From contig MHZX01000110.1 of assembly GCA_001828935.1 (NCBI GenBank), positions 1-64,000 on the forward strand: a DNA stretch of 64,000 nt. Reading direction: 5' to 3'. The notes under the pieces are model-generated. The model saw only the letters and a list, made by a program, of their open reading frames with translations, was not told the DNA's origin and ran no database searches. Origin of the DNA: Rhodocyclales bacterium RIFCSPLOWO2_02_FULL_63_24 (GTDB lineage Bacteria; Pseudomonadota; Gammaproteobacteria; Burkholderiales; Rhodocyclaceae). This document shows, piece by piece, positions 8,086 through 17,589 of the stretch; within the stretch, counting starts at the first letter, position 1; each line of letters starts with the position of its first letter. A program made the translations under genes and the position numbers.

Positions 8086-9516
8086 TTATACCCGCTGGTA
8101 CAGGGCGACGTACTGGCGGGCCGCTTCCGCCCAGCTCGAATCGCGCGCCATGCCGCGCTTCTGCAGCGCGCGCCAGCGCACCGGGTCGCGCCACGCTGCC
8201 GTGGCGCGTTGCAGCGCCTGCAACAGGGCGTCCGCGGTAGCCGGCCCGAAGACGAAGCCGTTGCCGTGCTTTTGGTCGGCGGCATCGATCACGGTATCCG
8301 CCAGGCCGCCGGTGGCGCGCACCACCGGCGGGGTGCCGTAGCGCAGGCTGTACATCTGGTTGAGGCCGCAGGGTTCGAAGCGCGACGGCATGACGAAAAT
8401 GTCGGCGCCGGCCTCGATGCGATGGGCCAGTTCCTCGTTGAAGCCGACGGTTACTGTGCACTGGCCGCCATGTCGCTGCGCCAGGGCTGCCCAGGCTTGC
8501 TCCAGCGCAAGCGTGCCGGTGCCGAGAACCGCCAGTTGCGCCGGCAGCTTGAGTACCTGCGGGGCCACCTCGAGCAGCAGATCGAGGCCCTTTTGTTCCG
8601 TCAGACGGCTGACCACGGCCAGCAGGGGCAGGTCTGTGCGTTGCTGCAGGCCAAGCTGCCGCTGCAGCCCGGTCTTGTTGTCCGCTTTGGCATCGAGATT
8701 CCGCGCACTGTAGTTGCGGAACAGGTGCGGATCGGTGGCCGGGTTCCAGGCCTGGGTATCGATACCGTTGAGAATTCCTGAAAGCCGTTCGCTGCGATGG
8801 CGCAACAGGCCGGCCAGGCCCATGCCCTCGGCATCGGTCTGGATTTCCCGGGCATAGCTCGGGCTCACCGTGGTGATGGCGTCGGCAAGCTGCAATCCGG
8901 CCTTGAGGAAGGACAGGAAGCCGTAATACTCGACGCCATCCAGATGCCAGGCGCCGTCCGGCAGCCCCAGTTCAAACAGGGAGGCGTGGTCGAACAAGCC
9001 CTGGAAGGCCAGGTTGTGCAGTGTGAACAGCGACTTCGCGCGCGGTCCCGGCAGGTAGCGCAGGTAGGCGGGGGCGAGTCCGGTTTGCCAGTCGTTGCAG
9101 TGAATGATCTCGGCTTGCCAGGCGAGCGTGTTGGCGTCCGAACCCAGCCAGGCGGCGACGCGCGACAGCAGTCCAAAGCGCAGGTGATTGTCCAGCCAGT
9201 CGCGTCCTTCCGGGCCAAGATATGGGTTTCCCGGACGGTTGAAATAGGGCGGATAGTCGACCAGCAGCAGCGGCGTGCCGTCGGGCGCAAGCGCTTGTCG
9301 CAGGGTCGGGGTGGGCAGCAGGCCGCCAAGCCCGTGGGGCCGCGCGATCTCCTCTGCGTGGGGGAAGCTCCGCAGCATTTCCGGATAGGCCGGCACCAGG
9401 ACGCGGACGTCCAGTCCCAGTGCACGCAGGGCGGCGGGCAGCGTGCCGGCCACCTCGCCGAGTCCGCCGGTCTTGACCCAGGGCGACAGTTCCGAGGTGG
9501 CGAAAAGCACTTTCAT
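8086..9516 (-). CDS. glgA: glycogen synthase (ADP-glucose)
   Basis: GT5 glucosyltransferase that elongates alpha-1,4-glucan from ADP-glucose. The N-terminus [20 protein letters not shown] carries the ADP-glucose-binding KTGGLG motif. [19 protein letters not shown] and TGGLADTV near the C-terminus are the second substrate-site signature. The ATG at 9516 is preferred over the in-frame TTG at 9519; the product is 476 aa, the usual length. It follows pgi by about 80 bases and precedes folA by 10 bases on the same strand. Confidence 0.96.
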   Translation of the reverse strand: MKVLFATSELSPWVKTGGLGEVAGTLPAALRALGLDVRVLVPAYPEMLRSFPHAEEIARPHGLGGLLPTPTLRQALAPDGTPLLLVDYPPYFNRPGNPYLGPEGRDWLDNHLRFGLLSRVAAWLGSDANTLAWQAEIIHCNDWQTGLAPAYLRYLPGPRAKSLFTLHNLAFQGLFDHASLFELGLPDGAWHLDGVEYYGFLSFLKAGLQLADAITTVSPSYAREIQTDAEGMGLAGLLRHRSERLSGILNGIDTQAWNPATDPHLFRNYSARNLDAKADNKTGLQRQLGLQQRTDLPLLAVVSRLTEQKGLDLLLEVAPQVLKLPAQLAVLGTGTLALEQAWAALAQRHGGQCTVTVGFNEELAHRIEAGADIFVMPSRFEPCGLNQMYSLRYGTPPVVRATGGLADTVIDAADQKHGNGFVFGPATADALLQALQRATAAWRDPVRWRALQKRGMARDSSWAEAARQYVALYQRV

Positions 9517-9595
9517 CAATGCGCTATCCAGTCAAATAGGCGTTGGCTGCGGCAGGGCGAGCGGATCGCATGGCTTGCTGGCCGCCGTGGACGCT

Positions 9596-11230
9596 TCAGG
9601 TTTCGCGGCAGGCGGCAACCAGTCCGGCGGTGGAGCTGTCCAGATGCTCGCCAGGAGACGCGCCGACGATCACCGGCAGCAACCGGCCGGCGAGTTGTTT
9701 GCCGTATTCCACGCCCCACTGGTCGAAGGGATTGACGTTCCAGATGATGCTGGCGGCGAAGACCTTGTGTTCGTAAAGCGCCAGCAGTGCGCCCAGGTTG
9801 AAGGGGTCGAGGCGCGGCAGCAGCAGCGTGGTCGAGGGCTGGTTGCCGGGAAAGCTGCGGTAAGGGGCGAGCAGCGCCACCTGGTCGGGCGCCATGCCGC
9901 TCGCGCTGAGCTCGGCCGCGGTTTCGGCCAGTGTCCTGCCGCGCATCAGGGCTTCGCTCTGGGCGAAACAGTTCGCCAGCAGCTTTTCATGGTGCCCCGC
10001 CATGGGGAAATCCGGCTGCTTGCAGACGACGAATTCGCAGGGCACCAGGCGGCCGCCCTGGTGGATCAACTGGTAGAACGCATGCTGGCCGTTGGTGCCG
10101 GCCTCGCCCCAGAGGATCGGCGCCGTATCGTAGTCGAGCGGCGCGCCCTGGCGGTCCACATGCTTGCCGTTGGACTCCATTTCCAGTTGTTGCAGATAGC
10201 GCGGCAATAGCGCCAGCGACTGGCTGTAGGGCAACAGGGCGCGGTTGTTGGCACCGAGGAAGTTGGTGTTCCAGATTTCCAGCAGTGCCAGCAAGCCGGG
10301 CAGGTTCTCGGCGGCAGGCGCCGAAAAGAAATGCTCGTCCATGGCATGGGCGCCGGCCAGCAGTTGGCGGAAGTGGTCGAAGCCTACCGCCAGCACCAGC
10401 GGCAAGCCGATCGCCGACCACAGCGAGTAGCGCCCGCCGACCCAGTCCCAGAACGCAAAGGCGTTGGCCGGGTCGATGCCGAAGCGCGCAACTTCCGCCA
10501 GATTGGTCGACACCGCGACAAAGTGCCTGGCCACAGCGGCCTCGCCCAGCGCCTGGACCAGCCAGTGGCGCGCCGATGCGGCGTTCTGCATGGTCTCCTG
10601 CGTGGTGAAGGTTTTGCTGGCGATGATGAACAAGGTGGTGCGCGCCTGCAATGCGCCGAGCACGGTGGCCAGATCGGCGCCGTCCAGATTGGCGACGTAA
10701 TGCACCCGCAGTTCCGGGTGGCGGTAAGCGGCCAAGGCCTGGGTGGCCATGCGCGGGCCCAGATCGGAGCCGCCGATGCCGATGTTGACGATGTCGGTGA
10801 TCGGTTCCCCGGTGGCGCCGCGCCAATGGCGGCCGTGTATCTGTGCGGCAAAGCGTTGCAGCTTATCCAGTTCGGCGTGCACCGCCGGCATGACGTCGCG
10901 CCCGGCGTGCAGGATCGGCCCCTTGTGCGCCGGATGACGCAAGGCGATATGCAGCGCGGCGCGCCCCTCGCTGTGGTTGATCGCCTCGCCGCCGCGCATG
11001 CGTGCCATCCAGCCGGGGACGTCGGCCGCCTGCCACAGGCTGCAAAGCTGTTCCATGGCTGCTGCGCTGACGCGCTGCTTGGAATAGTCCAGCAACCAGT
11101 CGTTCCAGCGGGTGGAAAAGTGTGCGAAGCGCCGCGCATCGGCGGCGAACAAATCGCGCAGATGGACGCGGCGACCGGCCTCGGCGGTGCCGCTCAAGGC
11201 CTTCCAGGCGGCGCGGGTCGCGGGTGTCAT
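9596..11230 (-). CDS. pgi: glucose-6-phosphate isomerase
   Basis: Interconverts glucose-6-phosphate and fructose-6-phosphate, linking glycogen turnover to glycolysis and gluconeogenesis. 544 aa, the normal bacterial length. Signatures: GIGGSDLGPRMATQAL, WVGGRYSLWSAIGLP, EMESNGK and GEAGTNGQHAFYQLIHQG (with the catalytic glutamate and histidine region). It lies 10 bases downstream of glgP and about 80 bases upstream of glgA in the same operon-like series. Confidence 0.97.
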   Translation of the reverse strand: MTPATRAAWKALSGTAEAGRRVHLRDLFAADARRFAHFSTRWNDWLLDYSKQRVSAAAMEQLCSLWQAADVPGWMARMRGGEAINHSEGRAALHIALRHPAHKGPILHAGRDVMPAVHAELDKLQRFAAQIHGRHWRGATGEPITDIVNIGIGGSDLGPRMATQALAAYRHPELRVHYVANLDGADLATVLGALQARTTLFIIASKTFTTQETMQNAASARHWLVQALGEAAVARHFVAVSTNLAEVARFGIDPANAFAFWDWVGGRYSLWSAIGLPLVLAVGFDHFRQLLAGAHAMDEHFFSAPAAENLPGLLALLEIWNTNFLGANNRALLPYSQSLALLPRYLQQLEMESNGKHVDRQGAPLDYDTAPILWGEAGTNGQHAFYQLIHQGGRLVPCEFVVCKQPDFPMAGHHEKLLANCFAQSEALMRGRTLAETAAELSASGMAPDQVALLAPYRSFPGNQPSTTLLLPRLDPFNLGALLALYEHKVFAASIIWNVNPFDQWGVEYGKQLAGRLLPVIVGASPGEHLDSSTAGLVAACRET

Positions 11231-11240
11231 GGCATTCCTC

Positions 11241-13793
11241 TCACAGCCAGAGCATCATGCCCATCTCGAAGGGATGGGTCAGCAACGGGTGGGTGGGGAA
11301 TACCCGGATGCGATACTCCATTTTCCCGCACTGGTCGGGCGTCAGTTCGCGCGAAAACAAGTGCTCGCCACTTTCCAGGGGGCGTTCATGCTTCAGTGCA
11401 TAGCGCCGCGCTCGGGCCGAGGTCGGTTCGCCGGGACGGGTGAATACCAGTTCCACCGTCAGGTCTTCCGGCTGCAATCCGTCGAGCTGGACGCCGACGG
11501 CAAAGTGCAGCGTCTCGCCGTAACGGATGCGTACCACCGCCTGGTCGATGCGGCGCAGGCGAATGCGCGGCCAGGCTGCACGTACCCGCGCTTTCCACTC
11601 GGCCACCTGGCGCGCCCCGGAATAACTGTCGATCGAATATTTGCGCCCCTGCTCGGCGGCGACCGAATAGAACTTTTCGGCATAGTCGGTCAGCATGCGC
11701 TGCATGTTGAAGCGGGGCATGATGGAGGCGATCGACTGCTTGGCCATCGCCACCCAGGCCGGCGAGTAGCCGAGCGAGGTGTTGCGGTAGTACATCGGGA
11801 TCACGCTGTCCTGTAGCAGCTCGTACAGCGTGCGCGCCTCGTCCGCATCACGCTGCGCGGGATTGAGGCCCTCGGCGGCCGGTTTGATGGCCCAGCCGTT
11901 CTTGCCGTCGTAACCTTCCCCCCACCAGCCGTCGAGCACCGAGAGGTTGATCGCGCCGTTGATGGCGGCTTTCATGCCCGAGGTGCCGGAAGCTTCCAGC
12001 GGATAGATCGGATTGTTGAGCCAGACATCGACGCCGGCCACCATGCGCCGGGCCAGGTGCAGGTCATAGCCTTCGACCAGCAATATGCGGCCTTCGAACT
12101 CGCGTTGATGCGAGAGCTCGGCGATCTGGCGAATCAACTGTCGCCCCGGTTCGTCCGCCGGGTGCGCCTTGCCGGCGAAGATGAACAGCACCGGGCGCTG
12201 CGCGTCGGACATGATCTCGCGCAGCCAGGCCAGGTCGTTGAACAGCAGCGCGGCGCGCTTGTAGGTGGCGAAACGGCGGGCGAAGCCGATGGTCAGTACC
12301 GTCGGGTTGGTCGGGTCGGCGCCGCGCAGGACGCGATCGAGGTGCGCCTCGGAACCCTGGTTGCGCAGATGCTGGGCGCGTACCCGGGCGTGCACCAGGT
12401 GCAGCAGTTGCGCCTTGAGCGACTGGCGGATGCTCCAGAAGATCTGGTCCGGGATGCGATGCACGCCGTTCCAGCAGCTCTGGTCGGTGAGGCGGTGCTG
12501 CCAGCCCAGGCCGAGATGGCGGTCGAAGGTCTCGTACCAGTCCGTAGCGAGGAAGGTCGGTATGTGCACCGCGTTGGTGACGTAGTCCATCGGGTTCTCG
12601 GCGGGAGTGACCTGCGGCCACATGTCGCCGCAGATCCGCGACGATACTTCGCCATGGATGCGCGAGACGCCGTTGTGAAAGCGCGAGCTGCGCAGCGCCA
12701 GGGCGGTCATGTTGAACTCGCCGCTGCCGCCGACGCGGCCCATGTTGAGCAGCCCGTCGCGATCGAGGCCGACCGACTTGCAGAACTCGCCGAAGTAGTG
12801 CATCACCATGTCGTCGGCGAAGTGGTCGTGGCCGGCGGGCACCGCGGTGTGCGTGGTGAATACCGTGTTGGCGGCGGCCGCTTCGAGCGCGGCGGCGAAG
12901 GGCATGCCCTGGCCGACCAGATCGCGGATGCGTTCCAGCACCAGGAAGGCGGCGTGGCCTTCGTTGATGTGCCAGACGGTGGGACGCAGTCCGAGCGCGC
13001 TGAGCGCGCGGACTCCGCCGGCGCCAAGCAGAATTTCCTGCTCGATGCGCGTCCGCCGGTCGCCGCCGTAGAGATGATGCGCGATGCCGCGATCGGCCTC
13101 GCTGTTCTCTTCCAGGTCGGTGTCGAGCAGGTAGAGGCTGTTGGTGCCGACCCGCGCCCGCCAGATTTTGGCCCACACCGTACGCCCTGGAAAATCGACG
13201 CCGATGCGCAGGTCGCTGCCGTCTTCGGTGCGTATCGGCTCGATCGGCATGTCCTCGAAATCGTTGTCGCCGTAATGCGCGGTCTGGTTGCCTTCGCGGT
13301 CTATGGTCTGGTGGAAATAGCCCTGGCGATAGAGCAGGCCGACGGCAACGAAGGGCAGGTGCAGGTCGGAGGCGCCCTTGCAGTGGTCGCCGGCAAGAAT
13401 GCCGAGGCCTCCCGAGTAGATCGGCAGGCTTTCATGGAAGCCGAATTCGGCACAGAAGTAGGCGATCAGGTCGGAGGCCTGCAGCGGTGGTTTGCCTGGC
13501 AGTTCCAGCCTTGGTTCCGTGTGGTAGGAATCGAAGGCCGAGAGCACCCGGTTCATGGTGCCGAGGAACACCGGATCGTCGGCTGCTTCGTTGATCCGCT
13601 TCTGGTCGATGCGTTTGAGGAAGGCCTTGGGGCTGTAGTGCACGGCACGCCACAAGCCGGTGCTCAGTCGCGCGAACAGGGAACGGGTCGGCCGGTCCCA
13701 GCTGTACCACAGGTTGTTGGCGAGTTCTTCAAGCCGCGCCAGGCGCGGCGGAATGTTCGGATTGACTTCGAGCTGATGACGGGTGCCGGGCAT
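11241..13793 (-). CDS. glgP: alpha-glucan (glycogen/maltodextrin) phosphorylase
   Basis: GT35 enzyme releasing glucose-1-phosphate from glucan ends by phosphorolysis. 850 aa. The N-terminal part (about residues 10-120, NPNIPPRLARLEELANNLWY) is the DUF3417-type segment of the thermophile/actinobacterial phosphorylase subfamily (TIGR02094 type) rather than the E. coli GlgP form. EASGTSGMKAAINGAINLSV carries the PLP-binding lysine region, followed by GYDGKNGWAI. The C-terminal 100 residues are a less familiar beta-rich tail. It sits between the second GH57 gene (42 bases) and pgi (10 bases). Confidence 0.94.
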   Translation of the reverse strand: MPGTRHQLEVNPNIPPRLARLEELANNLWYSWDRPTRSLFARLSTGLWRAVHYSPKAFLKRIDQKRINEAADDPVFLGTMNRVLSAFDSYHTEPRLELPGKPPLQASDLIAYFCAEFGFHESLPIYSGGLGILAGDHCKGASDLHLPFVAVGLLYRQGYFHQTIDREGNQTAHYGDNDFEDMPIEPIRTEDGSDLRIGVDFPGRTVWAKIWRARVGTNSLYLLDTDLEENSEADRGIAHHLYGGDRRTRIEQEILLGAGGVRALSALGLRPTVWHINEGHAAFLVLERIRDLVGQGMPFAAALEAAAANTVFTTHTAVPAGHDHFADDMVMHYFGEFCKSVGLDRDGLLNMGRVGGSGEFNMTALALRSSRFHNGVSRIHGEVSSRICGDMWPQVTPAENPMDYVTNAVHIPTFLATDWYETFDRHLGLGWQHRLTDQSCWNGVHRIPDQIFWSIRQSLKAQLLHLVHARVRAQHLRNQGSEAHLDRVLRGADPTNPTVLTIGFARRFATYKRAALLFNDLAWLREIMSDAQRPVLFIFAGKAHPADEPGRQLIRQIAELSHQREFEGRILLVEGYDLHLARRMVAGVDVWLNNPIYPLEASGTSGMKAAINGAINLSVLDGWWGEGYDGKNGWAIKPAAEGLNPAQRDADEARTLYELLQDSVIPMYYRNTSLGYSPAWVAMAKQSIASIMPRFNMQRMLTDYAEKFYSVAAEQGRKYSIDSYSGARQVAEWKARVRAAWPRIRLRRIDQAVVRIRYGETLHFAVGVQLDGLQPEDLTVELVFTRPGEPTSARARRYALKHERPLESGEHLFSRELTPDQCGKMEYRIRVFPTHPLLTHPFEMGMMLWL

Positions 13794-13835
13794 GATGGTG
13801 GGCCGTACGAAAGTGGAAGACGTTGTCGAATGATT

Positions 13836-15842
13836 CTACGTCGCAGGGATGACTCTGAGCGTGATGCGCTGTTCGCTGCCGGCGAGCGGCGACCACGCCA
13901 GGGCGATGCAGACGGCCTGCATGATTTTCTCGAAGCCAGCCTCGGATTGGGATACGGTTCGATGCGGTTGCGCCTTGAGCCGGACCGGCAGGCCGGTTTC
14001 GATCCGCAGCGCGCCGCGCAGTTCGCTGTCGTCGAGAGTCAGTTGCAGCATTTCGTCGAGTTCCAGCGGCTGCCCGAAGCCACCGGGAATATCGCCGCTG
14101 GCAAGCACATAGCGCCCGCCGTAGCCATCGCAGCTGGGCAGGGCGAGATTGAGCTCGGTTTCGATCAAGGCCGGAAATGCGTCGCCCTCGGTGCGGAAGA
14201 TCACGCTCAGGCTGTCGGCTTCCAGGCGGTAGGATTTTTCCAGGCGCCAGCCTTCGCCGCCGGCGATCCAGGTGCCCTCCCGGTTTCCGGCGCGGTAGTC
14301 GTCGAGCGCCCGCAACGGGCCGTCGGCGCTGCACAGGCGGTCCAGGAAAATTCCCCGCGGACGCAGGTCGGGGGTCGCATCTCCCGGCACGATGGCATGC
14401 AGGAAGGCGACGCGGTCATGGGCCGAGGCGATGCCGGCGCCATGTTCGGCGTGCGCCGTTTGGGCCTGGTCGATTTTGGCGTGGTAGGCCTCGCCGTAGG
14501 CGCGCAGCGTATCGCCGAAATTGTGTGCCAGGACGAGGCTGGAAAGCTCCACCAGCGTGGCGTCGCCATCGTCGCGGACAAAGGCCTGCAAATGGCCGTT
14601 GCGCAGGACGGTTTCGAGGTGGCCGTCGTGGTCGAGGTCGACGCTTTCGAAAGTCGGCGCCGGCGCCACGGTGGCCAGCGTGGCTTCCAGTGCCAACAGG
14701 TTGTTCCATACGGCGCGGCGCAGGTGGGGCAGGTAGAGGCCGCCGAACAGCCCGTGCCAGTAGGCGTCGTTGGCTTGTGCCCGGTGCAGATGCTCCTGCA
14801 TGGCGGCGCTGCGCTGTGGCGCCGGCAGTGCCGCGAGCCGCTGCGAGGCGCCCAGCATGCGCTTGTGCATCCAGTTGGCTTCCGGATAGCGCGACATGAA
14901 ATTGCGCCAGATGCCGCCGCGCAAAAAAGGCTTGTGCAGCTCGAAGCGTCCCGCGGCCTTTTCCGTGTCGACCAGGGCGTGATAGGCGGCGGCGCGCGGC
15001 GCGGGCAGCGTCCATTCGTTCATCTCGATGTAGGACGTGGTCGGCAGATAGACGATGCCCCGGGTTTTCTCGCGGGCGTGAAAGTCGGCAAAGGTGTCGG
15101 TGCGAATCAGCGGCGAGGCGAGCACGCCTTCGACGAACTGCGTCAGCCAGCCTTTCTCGAACACCCATTCGTAGGTCTCGGGCCAGATACCGAACTTTTC
15201 GATGTCGTCGAAATAGATCGAGGCGCGGTGACCCTGGCTCGCCAACGCCTCAAGCCAGGCGACGGCCTCGGCCGCCGGCGAAAACGGCAGCCGGTAGCGT
15301 GCCGCTTCGGAGATCGGGAACAGGTCGAGGCAGCGGCCGTCCTCTTCGGTGGTGTAGAAGCTGTCCAGCCTCGCGCCATCTTCCCCGGCGCACAGAAAGT
15401 GGTAGTCGTCGACCGCCACATAGCGGATCCCGGTTTCCACCAGTGCCGGAACCACCGAGGATTCCCAGACCCGCTCGGTCAGCCAGGCCCCGGCCGGGCG
15501 CATGCCGAAGCAGCGCTCGATCTTGTCCGACAGCGTGGCGATCTGGGTCACCCGGTCGCAGTGAGGAATCGCCGCCAGCACCGGTTCGCAGTCGCCGGAG
15601 CCGAACCACTCGACCTGGCCACGCCGCGTCATTGCCGCCAGGCGCGCCATGTCGTCGGGGAAGCGCTCGAACAGCACATCCAGCAGCCAGCCGGAGAAGT
15701 GCACGCTGAAGCGGAACTCCGGGTAGCGCTCCATCACGCGCAGGAACATGCCGTAGCTGCGGACATGGGCGTCGTCGATGACGGCGGGGAAATTGCCTAC
15801 AGGCTGGTGGGCGTGGACCCCGAACAGAAGACTGATGGTCAT
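13836..15842 (-). CDS. GH57 glucanotransferase/alpha-amylase with DUF1925/DUF1926-like C-terminus
   Basis: Family 57 glycoside hydrolase, 668 aa, starting at MTISLLFGVHAHQPVGNF; the longer ORF runs into the neighbour. The catalytic glutamate is expected in AWLTERVWESSVVPAL (residue ~125) and the catalytic aspartate in IYFDDIEKFGIWP (~residue 206). Both patterns match the Thermococcus 4-alpha-glucanotransferase group, whose members also carry the beta-sandwich C-terminal half seen here. It probably disproportionates or trims maltodextrins released during glycogen breakdown. It begins 15 bases after the other GH57 gene. An R1 repeat falls at ATVAPAPTFESVD. Alpha-amylase activity is the alternative. 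Confidence 0.85.
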   Translation of the reverse strand: MTISLLFGVHAHQPVGNFPAVIDDAHVRSYGMFLRVMERYPEFRFSVHFSGWLLDVLFERFPDDMARLAAMTRRGQVEWFGSGDCEPVLAAIPHCDRVTQIATLSDKIERCFGMRPAGAWLTERVWESSVVPALVETGIRYVAVDDYHFLCAGEDGARLDSFYTTEEDGRCLDLFPISEAARYRLPFSPAAEAVAWLEALASQGHRASIYFDDIEKFGIWPETYEWVFEKGWLTQFVEGVLASPLIRTDTFADFHAREKTRGIVYLPTTSYIEMNEWTLPAPRAAAYHALVDTEKAAGRFELHKPFLRGGIWRNFMSRYPEANWMHKRMLGASQRLAALPAPQRSAAMQEHLHRAQANDAYWHGLFGGLYLPHLRRAVWNNLLALEATLATVAPAPTFESVDLDHDGHLETVLRNGHLQAFVRDDGDATLVELSSLVLAHNFGDTLRAYGEAYHAKIDQAQTAHAEHGAGIASAHDRVAFLHAIVPGDATPDLRPRGIFLDRLCSADGPLRALDDYRAGNREGTWIAGGEGWRLEKSYRLEADSLSVIFRTEGDAFPALIETELNLALPSCDGYGGRYVLASGDIPGGFGQPLELDEMLQLTLDDSELRGALRIETGLPVRLKAQPHRTVSQSEAGFEKIMQAVCIALAWSPLAGSEQRITLRVIPAT
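14649..14674 (+). repeat. R1 repeat copy inside GH57 gene
   Basis: GAAAGTCGGCGCCGGCGCCA then CGGTGG, antisense to the GH57 coding strand; the encoded peptide is TVAPAPTF. Confidence 0.55.
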
Positions 15843-15856
15843 GGATGGGTTCAGTG

Positions 15857-17572
15857 TTAGGAAACGGTGGCACGACGCATCGAGCCGCTTTCCGCGGTGG
15901 CCGACCCGGCGCAAATGGGGGTATCGAGCTGGGACGGCGGTTGCAGTTGGAGCAGGCGGTAGAGCCGCTCCAGGTTGCGCCGGTACAGGCTGTCGAAGCT
16001 GGCGACCGCGGCCGAGGGGTTGTAGTCGCCGAACCACCAGAACCAGTCCGAGCTTTCGCAAATGGCCAGCTGCGCCTCCACGGCGGCGATCTGCGCGGCA
16101 TCGAGCCGCCCGCTGGCGAGAACCCGGTCGCAGCTCTGCTTGGCCTCGCACAGGAGATCCCAGCCGCGGTTTTTCGCTTCGTCGCCGATCCAGGTCGACA
16201 GCGTTCCATATACCCAGCTTCCTGCGGTCAGGTGGGGCAGTACGGCGGCAGGCGGTCTTGCCCGCGTCATCAGGTCGCCGTAGGTGGTACTGCGGATGCG
16301 CGGATGTTCGGCCAGCAGGCCGTAGAGATCGTCGAAAAAGTAGTAGCCATTGTAGGGATAGTGCTCCCAGGCATTTTCGCCGTCGAGAATGATGCTGACC
16401 ACCGGCGTTGCGTTTTCGCCGGCGGCATCGAGTATGGCTTCCAGCTGGTTGACCAGGTGTTGGGCGGCGTCGCGGCCGTGCCACTTCGCGTAGTCGAAAC
16501 CGATCAGGTCGGAAAGCCGTTCGTCGCGGAAATACAGCGTCAGCCCGGGTGCCTTTTCCAGTTGCCAGGGATGGTAGGCCGCCGCCGGGTCGGTCATGCG
16601 GCTGGCGGTGAGGCTGTTTCTCAGCACTCCTTCGCCGCTGGCGATCCAGCGGCAGCCTGCCGCGGCCAGATGCTTGACGAAGTCCTCGGAGACGGCCCCC
16701 TCTGCGGGCCACATGCCGACCGGAGGCGCGCCGAAACGCCTGGCATGACTGCTGCGCGCGGCCTCGATCTGGGCGATGACGCGGCTGCGTCCGCCGGGGT
16801 AGGCGGCATTGAAGGGCAGCGGCGCCTCGGGCAGGCTTTCGCGCGCGGCGCGGAAGTCGAGCATCAGCGGCGACAACGGATGGGTTTGCGGCGTTGTCGA
16901 CAGTTCCACCTGGCCGCGCGCGGCGAGCGCCCGCCAGCGCGGGATCAGGCCCGTGATCAATTCGCCGATGCTGGTCAGGAGGCGTTGCCGGTCGTCCGCG
17001 TCGTAGCCCTCGCCCTGGCTCATCAGCGTGGCCAGCAGCGGATTGCGGCGGCGTTCGGATTCGCCGGTCCAGGCCAGGTGGTACCAGGTCACCAGGTCGG
17101 AGAAGTAGGCGCCGGAGAAATAGCGGCTGGCCGCCGGATGCTCGTGGGCGGCGAGCAGGTAAAGGTCGTGCAGGCGCTGGTAGCGGGGGAAGGGCGCCAG
17201 CATGGTGACGTGGTTGCTGCGGAAACAGGTTGCCAGCAGCAGGTGCCGGTCCGCTTCGCTGATGTGTTCCAGGTCGCGGGTGCCCAGCATGCGCAGCAGC
17301 GGGTCGCGGAACTCGCCGCTGGCGAATTGCTGCACGTAATCCTCGATCTGGTCGAGCAGCACCGGCACGAAATTGACCACGCAGCGGATCTGCGGATGAC
17401 GTTCGAGATGCGCCGCCATGTCGGCGTAATCCTTCATGGCATGCAGGTATACCCAGGGCAGGACGAACTCGCCGGCCGCCGTATCGCCAGCGCCGACTCT
17501 TGAGGCGGCGCCATGGTCGCGGTAGTCCGGCTGGTGCATGTGCCAGAGAAATACCAGGTCGAGGGTCTTCAT
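15857..17572 (-). CDS. GH57 alpha-amylase/amylopullulanase-type enzyme
   Basis: A second, distinct family 57 enzyme of 571 aa. The start is at MKTLDLVFLWHMHQPDY; the in-frame extension to 17722 lacks family similarity. The catalytic glutamate is expected in GMWPAEGAVSEDF and the aspartate in FRDERLSDLIGFDYAKW, as in GH57 amylopullulanases. ILDGENAWEHYPYNGYYF is another family signature. Because no glgX debranching gene is visible, this enzyme is a candidate for the debranching role. It lies 17 bases from glgC and 14 bases from the next GH57 gene. The segment [20 protein letters not shown] near residue 22 contains an R1 repeat and looks longer than the usual DPxTGEFxLPW form. Confidence 0.86.
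   Translation of the reverse strand: MKTLDLVFLWHMHQPDYRDHGAASRVGAGDTAAGEFVLPWVYLHAMKDYADMAAHLERHPQIRCVVNFVPVLLDQIEDYVQQFASGEFRDPLLRMLGTRDLEHISEADRHLLLATCFRSNHVTMLAPFPRYQRLHDLYLLAAHEHPAASRYFSGAYFSDLVTWYHLAWTGESERRRNPLLATLMSQGEGYDADDRQRLLTSIGELITGLIPRWRALAARGQVELSTTPQTHPLSPLMLDFRAARESLPEAPLPFNAAYPGGRSRVIAQIEAARSSHARRFGAPPVGMWPAEGAVSEDFVKHLAAAGCRWIASGEGVLRNSLTASRMTDPAAAYHPWQLEKAPGLTLYFRDERLSDLIGFDYAKWHGRDAAQHLVNQLEAILDAAGENATPVVSIILDGENAWEHYPYNGYYFFDDLYGLLAEHPRIRSTTYGDLMTRARPPAAVLPHLTAGSWVYGTLSTWIGDEAKNRGWDLLCEAKQSCDRVLASGRLDAAQIAAVEAQLAICESSDWFWWFGDYNPSAAVASFDSLYRRNLERLYRLLQLQPPSQLDTPICAGSATAESGSMRRATVS
17478..17501 (-). repeat. R1 repeat copy inside GH57 gene
   Basis: Minus strand: AAGAGTCGGCGCTGGCGATA then CGGC. 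Encodes SRVGAGDTA near the enzyme N-terminus, where family members are usually shorter. Confidence 0.6.
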
Positions 17573-17589
17573 TGCCGATGTTGCCTTTT

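Noticed and set aside
12057-15860. 1267-aa plus-strand ORF antisense to glgP and GH57
   Set aside because: Opposite-strand shadow of two confident enzymes; low-complexity Arg/Gln/Val composition typical of such shadows.
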